Shown here: positions 8,389 to 15,581 of the stretch, piece after piece | How the letters are laid out: every line of letters begins with the position of its first letter | How positions within the stretch are numbered: position 1 is the first letter of the stretch | Assembly: GCA_900770535.1 (NCBI GenBank) | Contig: CAAHDV010000122.1 | Span: 1 to 31,863, forward strand | Source: Lachnospiraceae bacterium | GTDB taxonomy: Bacteria > Bacillota > Clostridia > Lachnospirales > Lachnospiraceae | DNA length: 31,863 bases | Direction: 5' to 3' | Notes under the pieces: generated by a model | The model's input: the letters and a program-made list of their open reading frames with translations, nothing else | Told to the model about the DNA's origin: nothing | Database searches by the model: none | Program-made: the position numbers and the translations under genes

Positions 8389-9756
8389 TCAGTGTTCCTG
8401 TAGCAGCTTTTCCGCGCCCTTCATCCAGTCCGCCCGGAAGAAATATACTGCCATGCCCACTGCGCAGAGCACCCAGGTCAGCGGCCATCCGGCAATCACT
8501 ACCAGAAGGCTGTGGGTTCTCGGCACGGTGATGGCCAGGTAAATCTGGCGGACCACCACGAAGCAGCCCAGCATAAAGAACATCGGAATGCTGGATTTGC
8601 CTGCACCGCGCAGCGCGCCGCTTAAGATCTGCACCACCGGCAGCATCATGTAGCCGTAGGAGAATACCTTCAGGATTGCCGCTCCGTTGACGATCACCGC
8701 CGCGTCATCCGTAAAGAGCTGCACCAGCGCCCCGCCTTCCCGGTTCATCAGGATGCTTCCGCCCAGGATGATCACGGAGCACATGCCCCACGCGGTGAAA
8801 ATGCCGCGTTTGACACGGTCGGTTTTGCCCGCGCCAATGTTCTGCCCCACAAAGGTGGTGATGGTCATGTTAAAGCTCTGCAAAATCAGCTGCAAAAATC
8901 CATCGATCCGCACTGTGGTGGAGTATCCGGCTATGGCAGCCGTTCCGAAGCTGTTGATATAGGACTGCACTACCACATTGGAGAATGCCGTAATACTCTG
9001 CTGCAGCGCCGCCGGAAGTCCCACCATGATGATCTGGCGGATCATGTTCCCATGGAAGCGGATCTTTTTCAGTTCTACCCGGTAGTCTTCCCGGGTCTGT
9101 ACCAGCTGACGCATGACCAGAAAGGCACTGACGGCCTGCGCAATCAGCGTTCCCAGGGCAACGCCCGCTACGCCAAGCCGTGCCCCGCATACCAGGATGA
9201 CATCCAGAATGACGTTCAGCACACTGGCGATGGCCAGATAAATGAGCGGATCCCGGGAATTGCCGATGGCCCGCAGGATGCCAGAGCCCATGTTATAAAA
9301 CATAAGAAAGGTGATTCCGGCAAAATAGATGGTCAGATACAGTATGGAATGCGGCAGCACCTCCTGCGGCACGCCGATGGCCTGCAAAAGCGGCCTCGTA
9401 ACCGCTATGCCGACAACGGTGAACAGCACGCTTAACAGGATGGTGAGCGCCAGGGCGCTGTGAATGGCCTGGCTCATCTCTTCTTTTTTTCCTGCCCCGA
9501 AATACTGAGCAATGACTACACCAGCACCGACCGACAGGCCCATAAAAAAGCCCACCAGCATCTGGATGACCGATACCGACGCACCGACCGCCGCCAGCGC
9601 GTTGGTGTCCACAAAGTTTCCGACTACATAAGAATCTGCCGTGTTGTAAAGCTGCTGGAACAGATTTCCGATCAGCAGCGGCACGGCAAAGACCAGAAGG
9701 GCCTGAAAAATGTTGCCCTCAATCAGATCTGCATGTTTCCCCCGCACGTTTCCCAC
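8389..9756 (-). CDS. MATE family efflux transporter
   Basis: A 455-residue membrane protein with about 12 hydrophobic helices. It shows the MATE signature segments FAVPLLIGNLFQQLYNTADS near the N-terminus and TTFVGQNIGAGKTDRVKRG in the second half. It probably exports drugs or metabolites in exchange for Na+ or H+. Its GTG start at 9756 lies just after the stop of the C_GCAxxG_C_C gene, so the two form an operon. A GTG three codons in (9747) has better spacing to AAGGGG and may be the real start. The substrate cannot be predicted. A paralogue is at 27558-28937. Confidence 0.93.
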   Translation of the reverse strand: MGNVRGKHADLIEGNIFQALLVFAVPLLIGNLFQQLYNTADSYVVGNFVDTNALAAVGASVSVIQMLVGFFMGLSVGAGVVIAQYFGAGKKEEMSQAIHSALALTILLSVLFTVVGIAVTRPLLQAIGVPQEVLPHSILYLTIYFAGITFLMFYNMGSGILRAIGNSRDPLIYLAIASVLNVILDVILVCGARLGVAGVALGTLIAQAVSAFLVMRQLVQTREDYRVELKKIRFHGNMIRQIIMVGLPAALQQSITAFSNVVVQSYINSFGTAAIAGYSTTVRIDGFLQLILQSFNMTITTFVGQNIGAGKTDRVKRGIFTAWGMCSVIILGGSILMNREGGALVQLFTDDAAVIVNGAAILKVFSYGYMMLPVVQILSGALRGAGKSSIPMFFMLGCFVVVRQIYLAITVPRTHSLLVVIAGWPLTWVLCAVGMAVYFFRADWMKGAEKLLQEH

Positions 9757-9759
9757 CCC

Positions 9760-10182
9760 TTATTTCTCTGCCTGATGTTCCTTCAGATACTCCTCGGTCA
9801 GCGCCACGGCGTCCATGATGCACTGCGGGCAGCTGCAAAGTACCTTGCCGGTCTCCACACCTTTGAGCTCACGGCACAGATAAGAGCCGTTCTTTTCCTG
9901 GAACTTCTCCACATATTCCTTGACCTGCTTGTAGGTGCTGCCCTTGGTCGGCATGCCCTTGTTTAAATCTCCCACGCTGTTGGCAAGGCCGATCACCATC
10001 ATCATGCCGGACAGGGCTCCGCACATCTCCATCATGCCCATGCCAAGGCCAAAGCCCTCAGCGATCTTAAACATTTCTGTTTCATCTGCCCCGAATTCTT
10101 TGCAGAAGGTACAGGCCACTGCCTGCGCGCAGTTGTACCCCTGGTCGTGTAATGAAATCGCGTATTCTGCTTTTGTGCTCAT
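9760..10182 (-). CDS. C_GCAxxG_C_C family (redox-type) protein
   Basis: A 140-residue small cysteine-rich protein. It matches the C_GCAxxG_C_C family: an N-terminal DQGYNCAQAV, a central EMCGALSGMMMVIG hydrophobic motif, and a C-terminal CSCPQCI cluster. Family members are thought to bind metal or take part in redox chemistry, but no activity is firmly known. The ATG at 10182 has GGAGGAAG ahead of it; an upstream ATG would read through a palindrome that is clearly non-coding. It leads an operon with the MATE gene. Confidence 0.85.
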   Translation of the reverse strand: MSTKAEYAISLHDQGYNCAQAVACTFCKEFGADETEMFKIAEGFGLGMGMMEMCGALSGMMMVIGLANSVGDLNKGMPTKGSTYKQVKEYVEKFQEKNGSYLCRELKGVETGKVLCSCPQCIMDAVALTEEYLKEHQAEK

Positions 10183-10206
10183 GTTGTTCTTCCTCCATAT
10201 GAATTT

Positions 10207-10371
10207 AATGTGCTCTCGAAATCTTTTTGTGCCTGATTTTGCGAGAAGATTTTTTGTCAGTTGTGCCCAAATTTTTGAGGCGTACGCGGTGCGTACGTTG
10301 ATGAAATTCGGGTGCAACTGGCGGAAAACAAGCCGCAAAAGCAGGTGCAGGAAAGACTCCGAGAGTACATT
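10207..10371. repeat. 165-nt symmetric inverted repeat (MITE-like or structured leader)
   Basis: Two 81-nt arms are centred on 10288-10290 (GGT). The ends are AATGTGCTCTCG and CGAGAGTACATT, and the centre is CGTACGC / GCGTACG. Matching blocks continue along the arms: TTTTGCG, CAGTTG, CCC and AATTT. The arms have equal length despite divergence. The element fills the space between a predicted promoter (10389-10417, minus) and the ribosome binding site of the C_GCAxxG_C_C gene. No target-site duplication was seen. Confidence 0.8.
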
Positions 10372-10388
10372 CCTCACTAAGTGTTCCT

Positions 10389-10417
10389 AGTATATCATAC
10401 AACCTTATTTTCAACAA
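10389..10417 (-). promoter_or_regulatory. Promoter of the C_GCAxxG_C_C/MATE operon
   Basis: On the minus strand TTGTTG (10417-10412) and TATACT (10394-10389) are separated by 17 bp, with an extended TGA. A start near 10382 would place the palindrome 10371-10207 almost at the 5' end of the mRNA. Confidence 0.55.
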
Positions 10418-10433
10418 GTTTTTAAAAACGATC

Positions 10434-10466
10434 GCTTTTCGTTCGCTTTTCGTTCGTTTTTCGTCC
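10434..10466. repeat. Three 11-bp direct repeats upstream of the lipoprotein gene
   Basis: GCTTTTCGTTC occurs twice without gap and is followed by the variant GTTTTTCGTCC. The one-helical-turn period is typical of tandem OmpR/PhoB-type response-regulator sites, so this is a candidate activator-binding array for the gene at 10580. That reading is inference. Confidence 0.6.
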
Positions 10467-10495
10467 GAATCGTAAATATTTCGTCAGTTTCTCCT

Positions 10496-10525
10496 AACAC
10501 TTTTTTCACATTTACCCCCTATGAT
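10496..10525 (+). promoter_or_regulatory. Possible promoter of the small lipoprotein gene
   Basis: AACACTTTTTTCACATTT precedes a TATGAT at 10520-10525, with no good -35 box. The element resembles the one at 11144-11175 (AACACTTTTT, TTCA, TATACT), which suggests a shared activator. The exact start is uncertain. Confidence 0.35.
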
Positions 10526-10579
10526 AGTATTTGTGTTCATCATAATACAAAAGTAAACAGAAAGGTTGGTAATTCAACT

Positions 10580-11023
10580 ATGAAAAAGAAATATTTAGCA
10601 ATTCTTGGCGCTGTTGCTGTACTTGCAATGTCAATGGCAACTGCATGCTCCTCCAAGAGCAATACTGAGACGGCCGCAGCCGGAACCGAAACCACTGCTT
10701 CCCAGCAGGAAGAAACCAAGGAAGAGCCTCAGAAAGAGACAAAAGAAACGGCCAAAGAGGAATCCGCAGCTGACAAGGAAGAAAACAAAAGCACAGATGC
10801 AGAAGAATCCACAATGACCGGTGAAATCAGTGATATCAAGGATTTCATGTTTACCATCTCCTCCGACGGACATGATTATGCATTCAGCTTTGATAACGAC
10901 AAAAAGCCGGAAGGCCTTGCTGATGTAAAGGACGGAGACACCGTTACCGTTACCTATACCGGAACCGTCGATGAAGTAGATGCATTTGACGGCACAGTCC
11001 TGTCTGTAAAGAAAGCAAAATAA
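10580..11023 (+). CDS. Small putative lipoprotein of unknown function
   Basis: A 147-residue exported protein. It has a KKK n-region, a hydrophobic segment (residues 5-19) and a lipobox ending at C23 (MATAC), so it is probably anchored to the outer face of the membrane. Residues 25-75 are a low-complexity Glu/Lys/Thr-rich spacer. The C-terminal part (about 76-147: MTGEISDI, FTISSDGHDYAFSFD, DGDTVTVTYTG) resembles a small OB-like beta-barrel found in clostridial lipoproteins. No enzymatic motif is visible. It is monocistronic, with 11-bp direct repeats upstream and a terminator downstream, which suggests control by an envelope-stress regulator (inference). Confidence 0.8.
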   Translation: MKKKYLAILGAVAVLAMSMATACSSKSNTETAAAGTETTASQQEETKEEPQKETKETAKEESAADKEENKSTDAEESTMTGEISDIKDFMFTISSDGHDYAFSFDNDKKPEGLADVKDGDTVTVTYTGTVDEVDAFDGTVLSVKKAK

Positions 11024-11032
11024 TTTAACTGC

Positions 11033-11067
11033 CATATGGCTGTCATGTTCTGCATGGCAGCCATATG
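11033..11067 (+). terminator. Terminator of the small lipoprotein gene
   Basis: CATATGGCTGTCATG / CATGGCAGCCATATG form a 15-bp stem with one mismatch and a 5-nt loop, ten bases after the stop. The trailing T run is short (TTTATG). Confidence 0.65.
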
Positions 11068-11105
11068 TTTATGATAGAGAGTGCAGTCTGATCCGGGTGT
11101 TCATA

Positions 11106-11175
11106 TTTCGTTCACAGTTCCTTAAAAAACCTTTTACATAATGAACACTTTTTCTTCATGTTTGTTCTCTATACT
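11106..11175 (+). promoter_or_regulatory. Candidate activated promoter upstream of a possible small RNA
   Basis: TTTCGTTC (11106-11113) lies within TTCATATTTCG-TTCACAGTTCC, two 11-bp-phased TTC elements. AACACTTTTT (11144-11153) and TATACT (11170-11175) follow. There is no good -35 box. The same elements occur upstream of the lipoprotein gene at 10580. Confidence 0.45.
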
Positions 11176-11181
11176 AAAACT

Positions 11182-11313
11182 ATAGCAACAAAGCAATGCT
11201 TAAAATTTTTTTCATAATACCGAGCTGAATTATTTCAGCTCTCCTCCCTTTTTCAATAATAATCTCTCGGAATCTTTAAGCCAGTAAATATAAGGCTTTC
11301 AGATTCCTTTTTT
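11182..11313 (+). ncRNA. Candidate small RNA (or leader of a transposase remnant)
   Basis: Between the TATACT promoter and a T-tailed terminator lies a stretch of about 130 nt with no convincing reading frame. It contains a perfect hairpin GAGCTGAA-TTAT-TTCAGCTC (11222-11241). A C-rich single-stranded run, CTCCTCCC, follows and is complementary to Shine-Dalgarno sequences. The stretch ends in the stem GGAATCTTTAAGCC / GGCTTTCAGATTCC with six T residues (11269-11313). It could instead be the upstream region of the insertion-sequence remnant that follows. Confidence 0.4.
11269..11313 (+). terminator. Rho-independent terminator
   Basis: A 14-bp stem with two mismatches (11269-11282 with 11294-11307) and an AT-rich loop is followed by TTTTTT. 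It ends the candidate small RNA and insulates the transposase remnant. Confidence 0.7.
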
Positions 11314-11328
11314 ATTAAAATCCCCCAC

Positions 11329-11580
11329 TTTTTTGTCAAAAATTTACGTAAATATTATCCTAACCCTGATTCCATAGCCCGCTCTACATGGGACATCATT
11401 GACCGTTTGGGGAATCTTGACCTTTCCTACACCAATGAAAAGCTTAAAAACAGATATTCTGTCTGTGGACCTAAGCCAAGAACTCCTTCCTGCATGCACC
11501 GCTCCTACCTGCTGTCTCTGGATTTTAAAGTTACTTCCCTCACTGAGTGGGCTACACAACTAAAATTACAGGCTGTCTAA
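11329..11580 (+). pseudogene. Transposase N-terminal remnant
   Basis: A plus-strand frame reads KYYPNPDSIARSTWDIIDRL, then NLDLSYTNEKLKNRYS, GPKPRTPSCMHRSYLLSL and VTSLTEWATQLKL, and stops at TAA 11578-11580. This pattern (KYYPNP, LGNLDLS, RDPSSMLRSYLL, SITEWV) is the N-terminus of a transposase family common in Clostridia; I compare it from memory and place it near IS1182-like elements. No start codon and no catalytic region remain. It runs 15 bases into the 3' end of the acetyltransferase gene on the other strand. Confidence 0.55.
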
Positions 11581-12165
11581 CAGTTCCTGCACGCCGGAAA
11601 GTTCCGGGAACCAGGTCGGGGTCTGCATCTCATCTTTGTGCTCGCCGATCATCTTTTCCATCCAGACCATGTTGTACCAGCGCCCGAATTTGTAACCGCA
11701 TTTGTCAAATTCGCCCACCAGCCGGTAGCCAATGTGGGCGTGATACTCCTCGCTGTTGCGGGTCAGATGCTCGTCCTCCACCTGCGGCACACCGATGCAG
11801 GCTTCCATGTTCAGGATTCCCATAGCCCCGCACACGGCCTCCAGCGCACGGTTCAGCCTGCCGCCCACACCGGAATGGCGCAGGGTTTCATCTACATAGA
11901 TGGATGTCTCCACGGCCCAGTCGTAGGCCGCGCGGTCATGAAACGGGCCGACATAGGCATAGCCGAGGATCTTCCCGTTCTGCTCTGCCACCAGATACGG
12001 ATACTTCTGCAAGGTGTGATGGATCCTTCCGCGGAATTCTTCCAGTGTCGGAACCTCATATTCAAATGTGATGGCCGTTTTGATCACATACGGCGCGTAA
12101 ATGGCTAAAATTGCTTCTGCATCGTCCTCCGATGCAACACGGATACGGATATCGTTGTTTTTCAT
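11566..12165 (-). CDS. GNAT family N-acetyltransferase, phosphinothricin acetyltransferase-like
   Basis: A 199-residue acetyl-CoA-dependent N-acetyltransferase. It begins IRIRVASEDDAEAILAIYAPYV, typical of the Pat/Bar/MddA branch, and has SIYVDETLRHSGVGGRLNRAL carrying the acetyl-CoA-binding R/Q-x-x-G-x-G/A loop (RHSGVGG). The C-terminal YHAHIGYRLVGEFDKCGYKFGRWYNMVWMEK is also typical. Likely substrates are methionine sulfoximine-like or other amino-acid analogues, but this is not certain. The ATG at 12165 has GAGG 7 bases ahead. An ATG at 12189 with AGGA is also possible and would add 8 residues. The gene follows the ABC operon after a terminator-like hairpin. Confidence 0.88.
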   Translation of the reverse strand: MKNNDIRIRVASEDDAEAILAIYAPYVIKTAITFEYEVPTLEEFRGRIHHTLQKYPYLVAEQNGKILGYAYVGPFHDRAAYDWAVETSIYVDETLRHSGVGGRLNRALEAVCGAMGILNMEACIGVPQVEDEHLTRNSEEYHAHIGYRLVGEFDKCGYKFGRWYNMVWMEKMIGEHKDEMQTPTWFPELSGVQELLDSL

Positions 12166-12197
12166 AAAGATGCCTCGCTTTTCTGCCATAAAAATTT

Positions 12198-12253
12198 CCT
12201 GCTGAATGCGCAATGAGGAAATCTGAAATTTTCACTCATTATACATCAGCAGG
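12198..12253 (-). terminator. Terminator-like hairpin between the ABC operon and the acetyltransferase
   Basis: On the minus strand CCTGCTGA ... TCAGCAGG closes an imperfect stem with internal AATGAG/CTCATT pairing, followed by AAATTTTT. The 3' arm contains the AGGA that could serve the 12189 start of the acetyltransferase. Confidence 0.5.
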
Positions 12254-12271
12254 AATCAATTGTCTATCTTA

Positions 12272-14101
12272 CTATATGGAAATAATTCTTCCCAGTTCTG
12301 CCATCGTGCGGTGAGATATGGAAATGACCGTGCGGTCTGCGGATACCTGTTTCAGTGCCTTTAAGACGGCCTGCTCGGTCTCCGCGTCCAGGTTCGCGGT
12401 GATCTCGTCCAGAAGAAGAAGTTCCGGGTCTGCTGCTGCCGCCCGGGCGATGGAAAGGAGCTGCCATTGTCCCTGGGAGAACAGCTCCGGCGTACACTCC
12501 GTATCGTAGCCGTGCTCCATCTGCATGATGGTTTCATCCAGGCCGGTCAGGACGGCGGCCCTCTTCACCGCTTCCATGGAAATATTTTTATCAAACAGTG
12601 TAATCTGGTCTTTGACCGTGCCCGGCACCCGGTGGAAGGACTGCTCCACATAGCCGAACCGTTTTCGCCGTTCTGTGTCCCGGATTTCCGATACCGGTCT
12701 GCCATGGAGAAGCACCGCTCCCTCCTGTGGGATATAAAGCCCCAGCAGCAGCTTTAAGATGGTGCTCTTTCCGGCACCGGTCCTGCCGGAGAGTGTGACC
12801 TGCTCGCCCTGCTGCACCTGAAAGCTCAAATGCTTCAGAACCATATGCTCATCGTAGCCGAAGGTGACGTTGCGAAATTCGATGACCGGAGCTGCCGTCC
12901 GGATACTGCCGGACTGACCTACCTGATGGTCCTGCTCTGCCGTGCATTCCCGTGATTTTCCGCCAGCCGCAGGTTCCTGTTTCAACACTGCACCAATCAC
13001 CTGCTTCTGATGCTTCTGCCTTGCTTCCTCACACATGGCCTCGGCATGTTCGACCGTCAAAGCAGGCTGCTCCTCCTGCCCCAGAAATTCATTGATCCGC
13101 TTTACACCCGCAATGGCGGACTGGATGGTCTGAATCTCCATGCCCAGGCTTTCCACTGGCGTGAAGATCTGGGAAATGTAATTCATAACCGCCACCGCCG
13201 TACCGGCTGACATGCCAAACAGCGTCAGCACCTTCGGATTGCCCGACGCGGAAAGCAGCATGACAATGGCTACCACCACTGCATTCAGAATCAGGATGAC
13301 CGGGGAGTAGACCGCATCGTAAAAGTTGGTTTTTTCCATGGCCCGATAGCTGTCACCGATGTAGCGGTCATACCGCTGTTCCATGTAGCTTTCCTTCCCC
13401 AGGGTATGAATGGTGCGGATGTTATGCAAAGTCTCCGGTACACACCCGGATGCCCGGCTCACGGCGCGGCGGTTCTCCAGCTGGGCCGCCAGCATATTTT
13501 TCTGCACGGTTCTGGTAAACAGAAACAGCACTGGAAGCAAAACCAGAAGCACCAGGGAAAGCCCCCGGTTGCGAAACCAGATTACCGCCAGAATGCTCAC
13601 AATGCGGCATGCATCGGCAAACATGCTGATGATACCGGAGGTAAACAAATTCTCTACCGTGTCCACATCCCCCACAAACCGGGATACCAGCGCCCCCGGC
13701 TCCAGATGGGTCAGCCCGTCGGCTGTCAGCCGCTGCATCTTTGCCATCAGGCGGCTGCGCAGCGCATGGGTGATTTTCTGGCCAAATACCGTCAAAAGTC
13801 CCTCCCGCACCGCCTCCAGCATGCCGGTCAGCGCTGTCAGGGCAAAATAAGCGATCACCAGGGAAAACGCAAGCTGTTCCCCGGCACTCAAGCGGTCCAC
13901 CACCGTTCCAAGAACCAAAGGCGGAAACAGGGAAACAACAACCGCGCCGCAGACCGTGACCGCAATTCCCAGTGACAGGACTGCCTTTTGACGAACAGTC
14001 TCCAGGATGATGCCGGCTACATGTTCCTTCCTGTTTGCAGGGCTGCTTTCCTTTCCATTCTGTGGGTTCATGGACATATCTGCCTGGTCAGTCTTCTTCA
14101 T
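12272..14101 (-). CDS. ABC exporter half-transporter (permease plus ATPase), second subunit
   Basis: A 609-residue fused permease/ATPase. Six hydrophobic helices lie in about residues 30-310, with a coupling segment VFGQKITHALRSRLMAKM. A roughly 60-residue Gln/Glu/Lys-rich insert comes before the ATPase. Walker A is SGRTGAGKST, the signature is degenerate (FSQGQ in place of LSGGQ), Walker B LLLLDEITANLD keeps the catalytic Glu, and the H-loop is ISISHRT. With its partner it forms the pattern of a heterodimeric exporter with one degenerate ATP site. AAGGAGG precedes the ATG at 14101, and the gene overlaps the partner's end by 14 bases. Control by the upstream MarR protein suggests multidrug or toxic-compound export. 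Confidence 0.92.
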   Translation of the reverse strand: MKKTDQADMSMNPQNGKESSPANRKEHVAGIILETVRQKAVLSLGIAVTVCGAVVVSLFPPLVLGTVVDRLSAGEQLAFSLVIAYFALTALTGMLEAVREGLLTVFGQKITHALRSRLMAKMQRLTADGLTHLEPGALVSRFVGDVDTVENLFTSGIISMFADACRIVSILAVIWFRNRGLSLVLLVLLPVLFLFTRTVQKNMLAAQLENRRAVSRASGCVPETLHNIRTIHTLGKESYMEQRYDRYIGDSYRAMEKTNFYDAVYSPVILILNAVVVAIVMLLSASGNPKVLTLFGMSAGTAVAVMNYISQIFTPVESLGMEIQTIQSAIAGVKRINEFLGQEEQPALTVEHAEAMCEEARQKHQKQVIGAVLKQEPAAGGKSRECTAEQDHQVGQSGSIRTAAPVIEFRNVTFGYDEHMVLKHLSFQVQQGEQVTLSGRTGAGKSTILKLLLGLYIPQEGAVLLHGRPVSEIRDTERRKRFGYVEQSFHRVPGTVKDQITLFDKNISMEAVKRAAVLTGLDETIMQMEHGYDTECTPELFSQGQWQLLSIARAAAADPELLLLDEITANLDAETEQAVLKALKQVSADRTVISISHRTMAELGRIISI

Positions 14102-15581
14102 GACCTGCACCTCCTTCCTGTGCCGCAAACAGCTGCGCGTATTCCGGCACCTGTTTCAGCAGTTCTTCGTGTATTCCCACTACGGTCTCTCCCGTCTCCA
14201 TCCAGATGATCTGATCCATCTGCGGGAACAGGTACAGCCGGTGGGAGATCAGAAGCACGATGCTGCCCTTCGCCATCTCCTGTAAATGCGCGAAAGCTTC
14301 CCGCTCTGTTGTCCGATCCAGTGCCGAGAAGGGATCATCCAGAATCAGAAGAGGCTTTTTGTGGTACAGCGTCCGTGCCAGAGCCAGACGCTGCGCCTGG
14401 CCGCCGGATAACCGCACGCCGCCATTTCCCACCAGCGTCTGAAGACCGTCCTCCATGGACGTTAAATCCTGGTCCAGACAGACCACTTTCAGATAGGGTT
14501 CTGCCTCTCTGCCGCCGCCCAGACGGATGTTATTTTCTATGGTATCGTTGAAAAGCTCCGGGTCGTGCCCCAGATAGCCAATGATTCCGGCGCGCTTTTT
14601 CTCATCCATCTTTTGCAGTTCCTGTCCGTCAAACTGAATGCTGCCCTCATACGGATATTCGCACAGGAAGCTCTTTCCCAGCGTGGATTTTCCACAGGCC
14701 ACCGGCCCGGTGATGCCGATGATCTGCCCCGGCTCTGCGGAAAAATTCAGATGTTCAAACAGTTTTTTGCCGCCCGGATACGCAAAACCAAAGTCTGTAA
14801 CCTGCAATGTTCCCGGAAGCATCTTTGTTTTCATATGGCTGTCCCCGCTGACCTTCATAAACGGTTTGATGCGTTTCCAGGATACCTGTGCCTTATGGAC
14901 TGCATTGAACAGCTTTGCCGCACTGGAGGATTTCACTGACAGTTTGGTAAAACAGGATAAAAATGTAGCGAAGGTGGCCACACTCCACGTGCTCCATCCC
15001 TCTCCCAGCACATTTTTTCCGCCGAAATAAAAGATAAACAGCACACCCGTCATGGAAATGACCCGGTAAAGCGGCTGCATGACGGTATTCCACACATTGG
15101 CTTTCACCGCTGCCTTTTCATAGGCGGACAGATTTTCCTCATAGGCCTGCCGCCGTTCTTCCTCGCAGCCAAACACCCGGTAAGTCAGGGCGTTGGTGCC
15201 CCGGTCCAGAGTTGCCGCGCTTAAAATTCCTGACTGCTCCTTGTAGGCCGCTCCGGTCTTCTGGATCAGCCGTTTCATCTTCTCGGCAATACAGTAGGAT
15301 ACCGGTGGAAAGATCAGGGCAAGCAGTGCCAGCCGCCAGTCATAAAACAGAAGCATTCCGGCATAGGCCATCAGTGCTACACCCGTATCAAATACTTCCG
15401 TGGTGAATTTCCGCATGCCCTCCACGCAGTCATCCACATCGAGAATGGCCTTGGTCATGACGGTTCCGGCACCTTCCTCCTGCAGCTCTGTCCTGCTTTT
15501 TCGCACCAGACTTCCGTAGATGATCTGCTTCATCCGGCGGTTTACGTTGTTGGCAAACCGGCGCACATAAAAGCGTTTCAC
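14088..15581 (-). CDS. ABC exporter half-transporter, first subunit, N-terminally short
   Basis: A 497-residue fused permease/ATPase. The sequence begins at VRRFANNVNRRMKQIIYGSL, which aligns with the cytoplasmic extension after TM2 in normal exporters, so about 80 residues with TM1-TM2 are absent. Four helices remain before the ATPase. That domain has Walker A GPVACGKST, a canonical LSGGQ, and Walker B LLILDDPFSALD with Asp in place of the catalytic Glu. The H-loop is LLISHRL. The missing Glu here and the degenerate signature of the partner fall in the same composite site, as expected for an asymmetric heterodimer. The GTG start overlaps the marR stop (GTGA), with AGGAAG 6 bases ahead; upstream in this frame there are stops, so no hidden N-terminus exists. 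Confidence 0.88.
   Translation of the reverse strand: MKRFYVRRFANNVNRRMKQIIYGSLVRKSRTELQEEGAGTVMTKAILDVDDCVEGMRKFTTEVFDTGVALMAYAGMLLFYDWRLALLALIFPPVSYCIAEKMKRLIQKTGAAYKEQSGILSAATLDRGTNALTYRVFGCEEERRQAYEENLSAYEKAAVKANVWNTVMQPLYRVISMTGVLFIFYFGGKNVLGEGWSTWSVATFATFLSCFTKLSVKSSSAAKLFNAVHKAQVSWKRIKPFMKVSGDSHMKTKMLPGTLQVTDFGFAYPGGKKLFEHLNFSAEPGQIIGITGPVACGKSTLGKSFLCEYPYEGSIQFDGQELQKMDEKKRAGIIGYLGHDPELFNDTIENNIRLGGGREAEPYLKVVCLDQDLTSMEDGLQTLVGNGGVRLSGGQAQRLALARTLYHKKPLLILDDPFSALDRTTEREAFAHLQEMAKGSIVLLISHRLYLFPQMDQIIWMETGETVVGIHEELLKQVPEYAQLFAAQEGGAGHEED

Noticed and set aside
8330..8395. Rex-type redox operator upstream of ldh
   Set aside because: Only half-site-like TTGTGAG and TTGTTGAA sequences are present. 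No full inverted TTGTTAA-N4-TTAACAA was found.
10183..10377. N-terminal extension of the C_GCAxxG_C_C protein
   Set aside because: The extension translates the 165-nt palindrome and skips a strong ribosome binding site at the real start.
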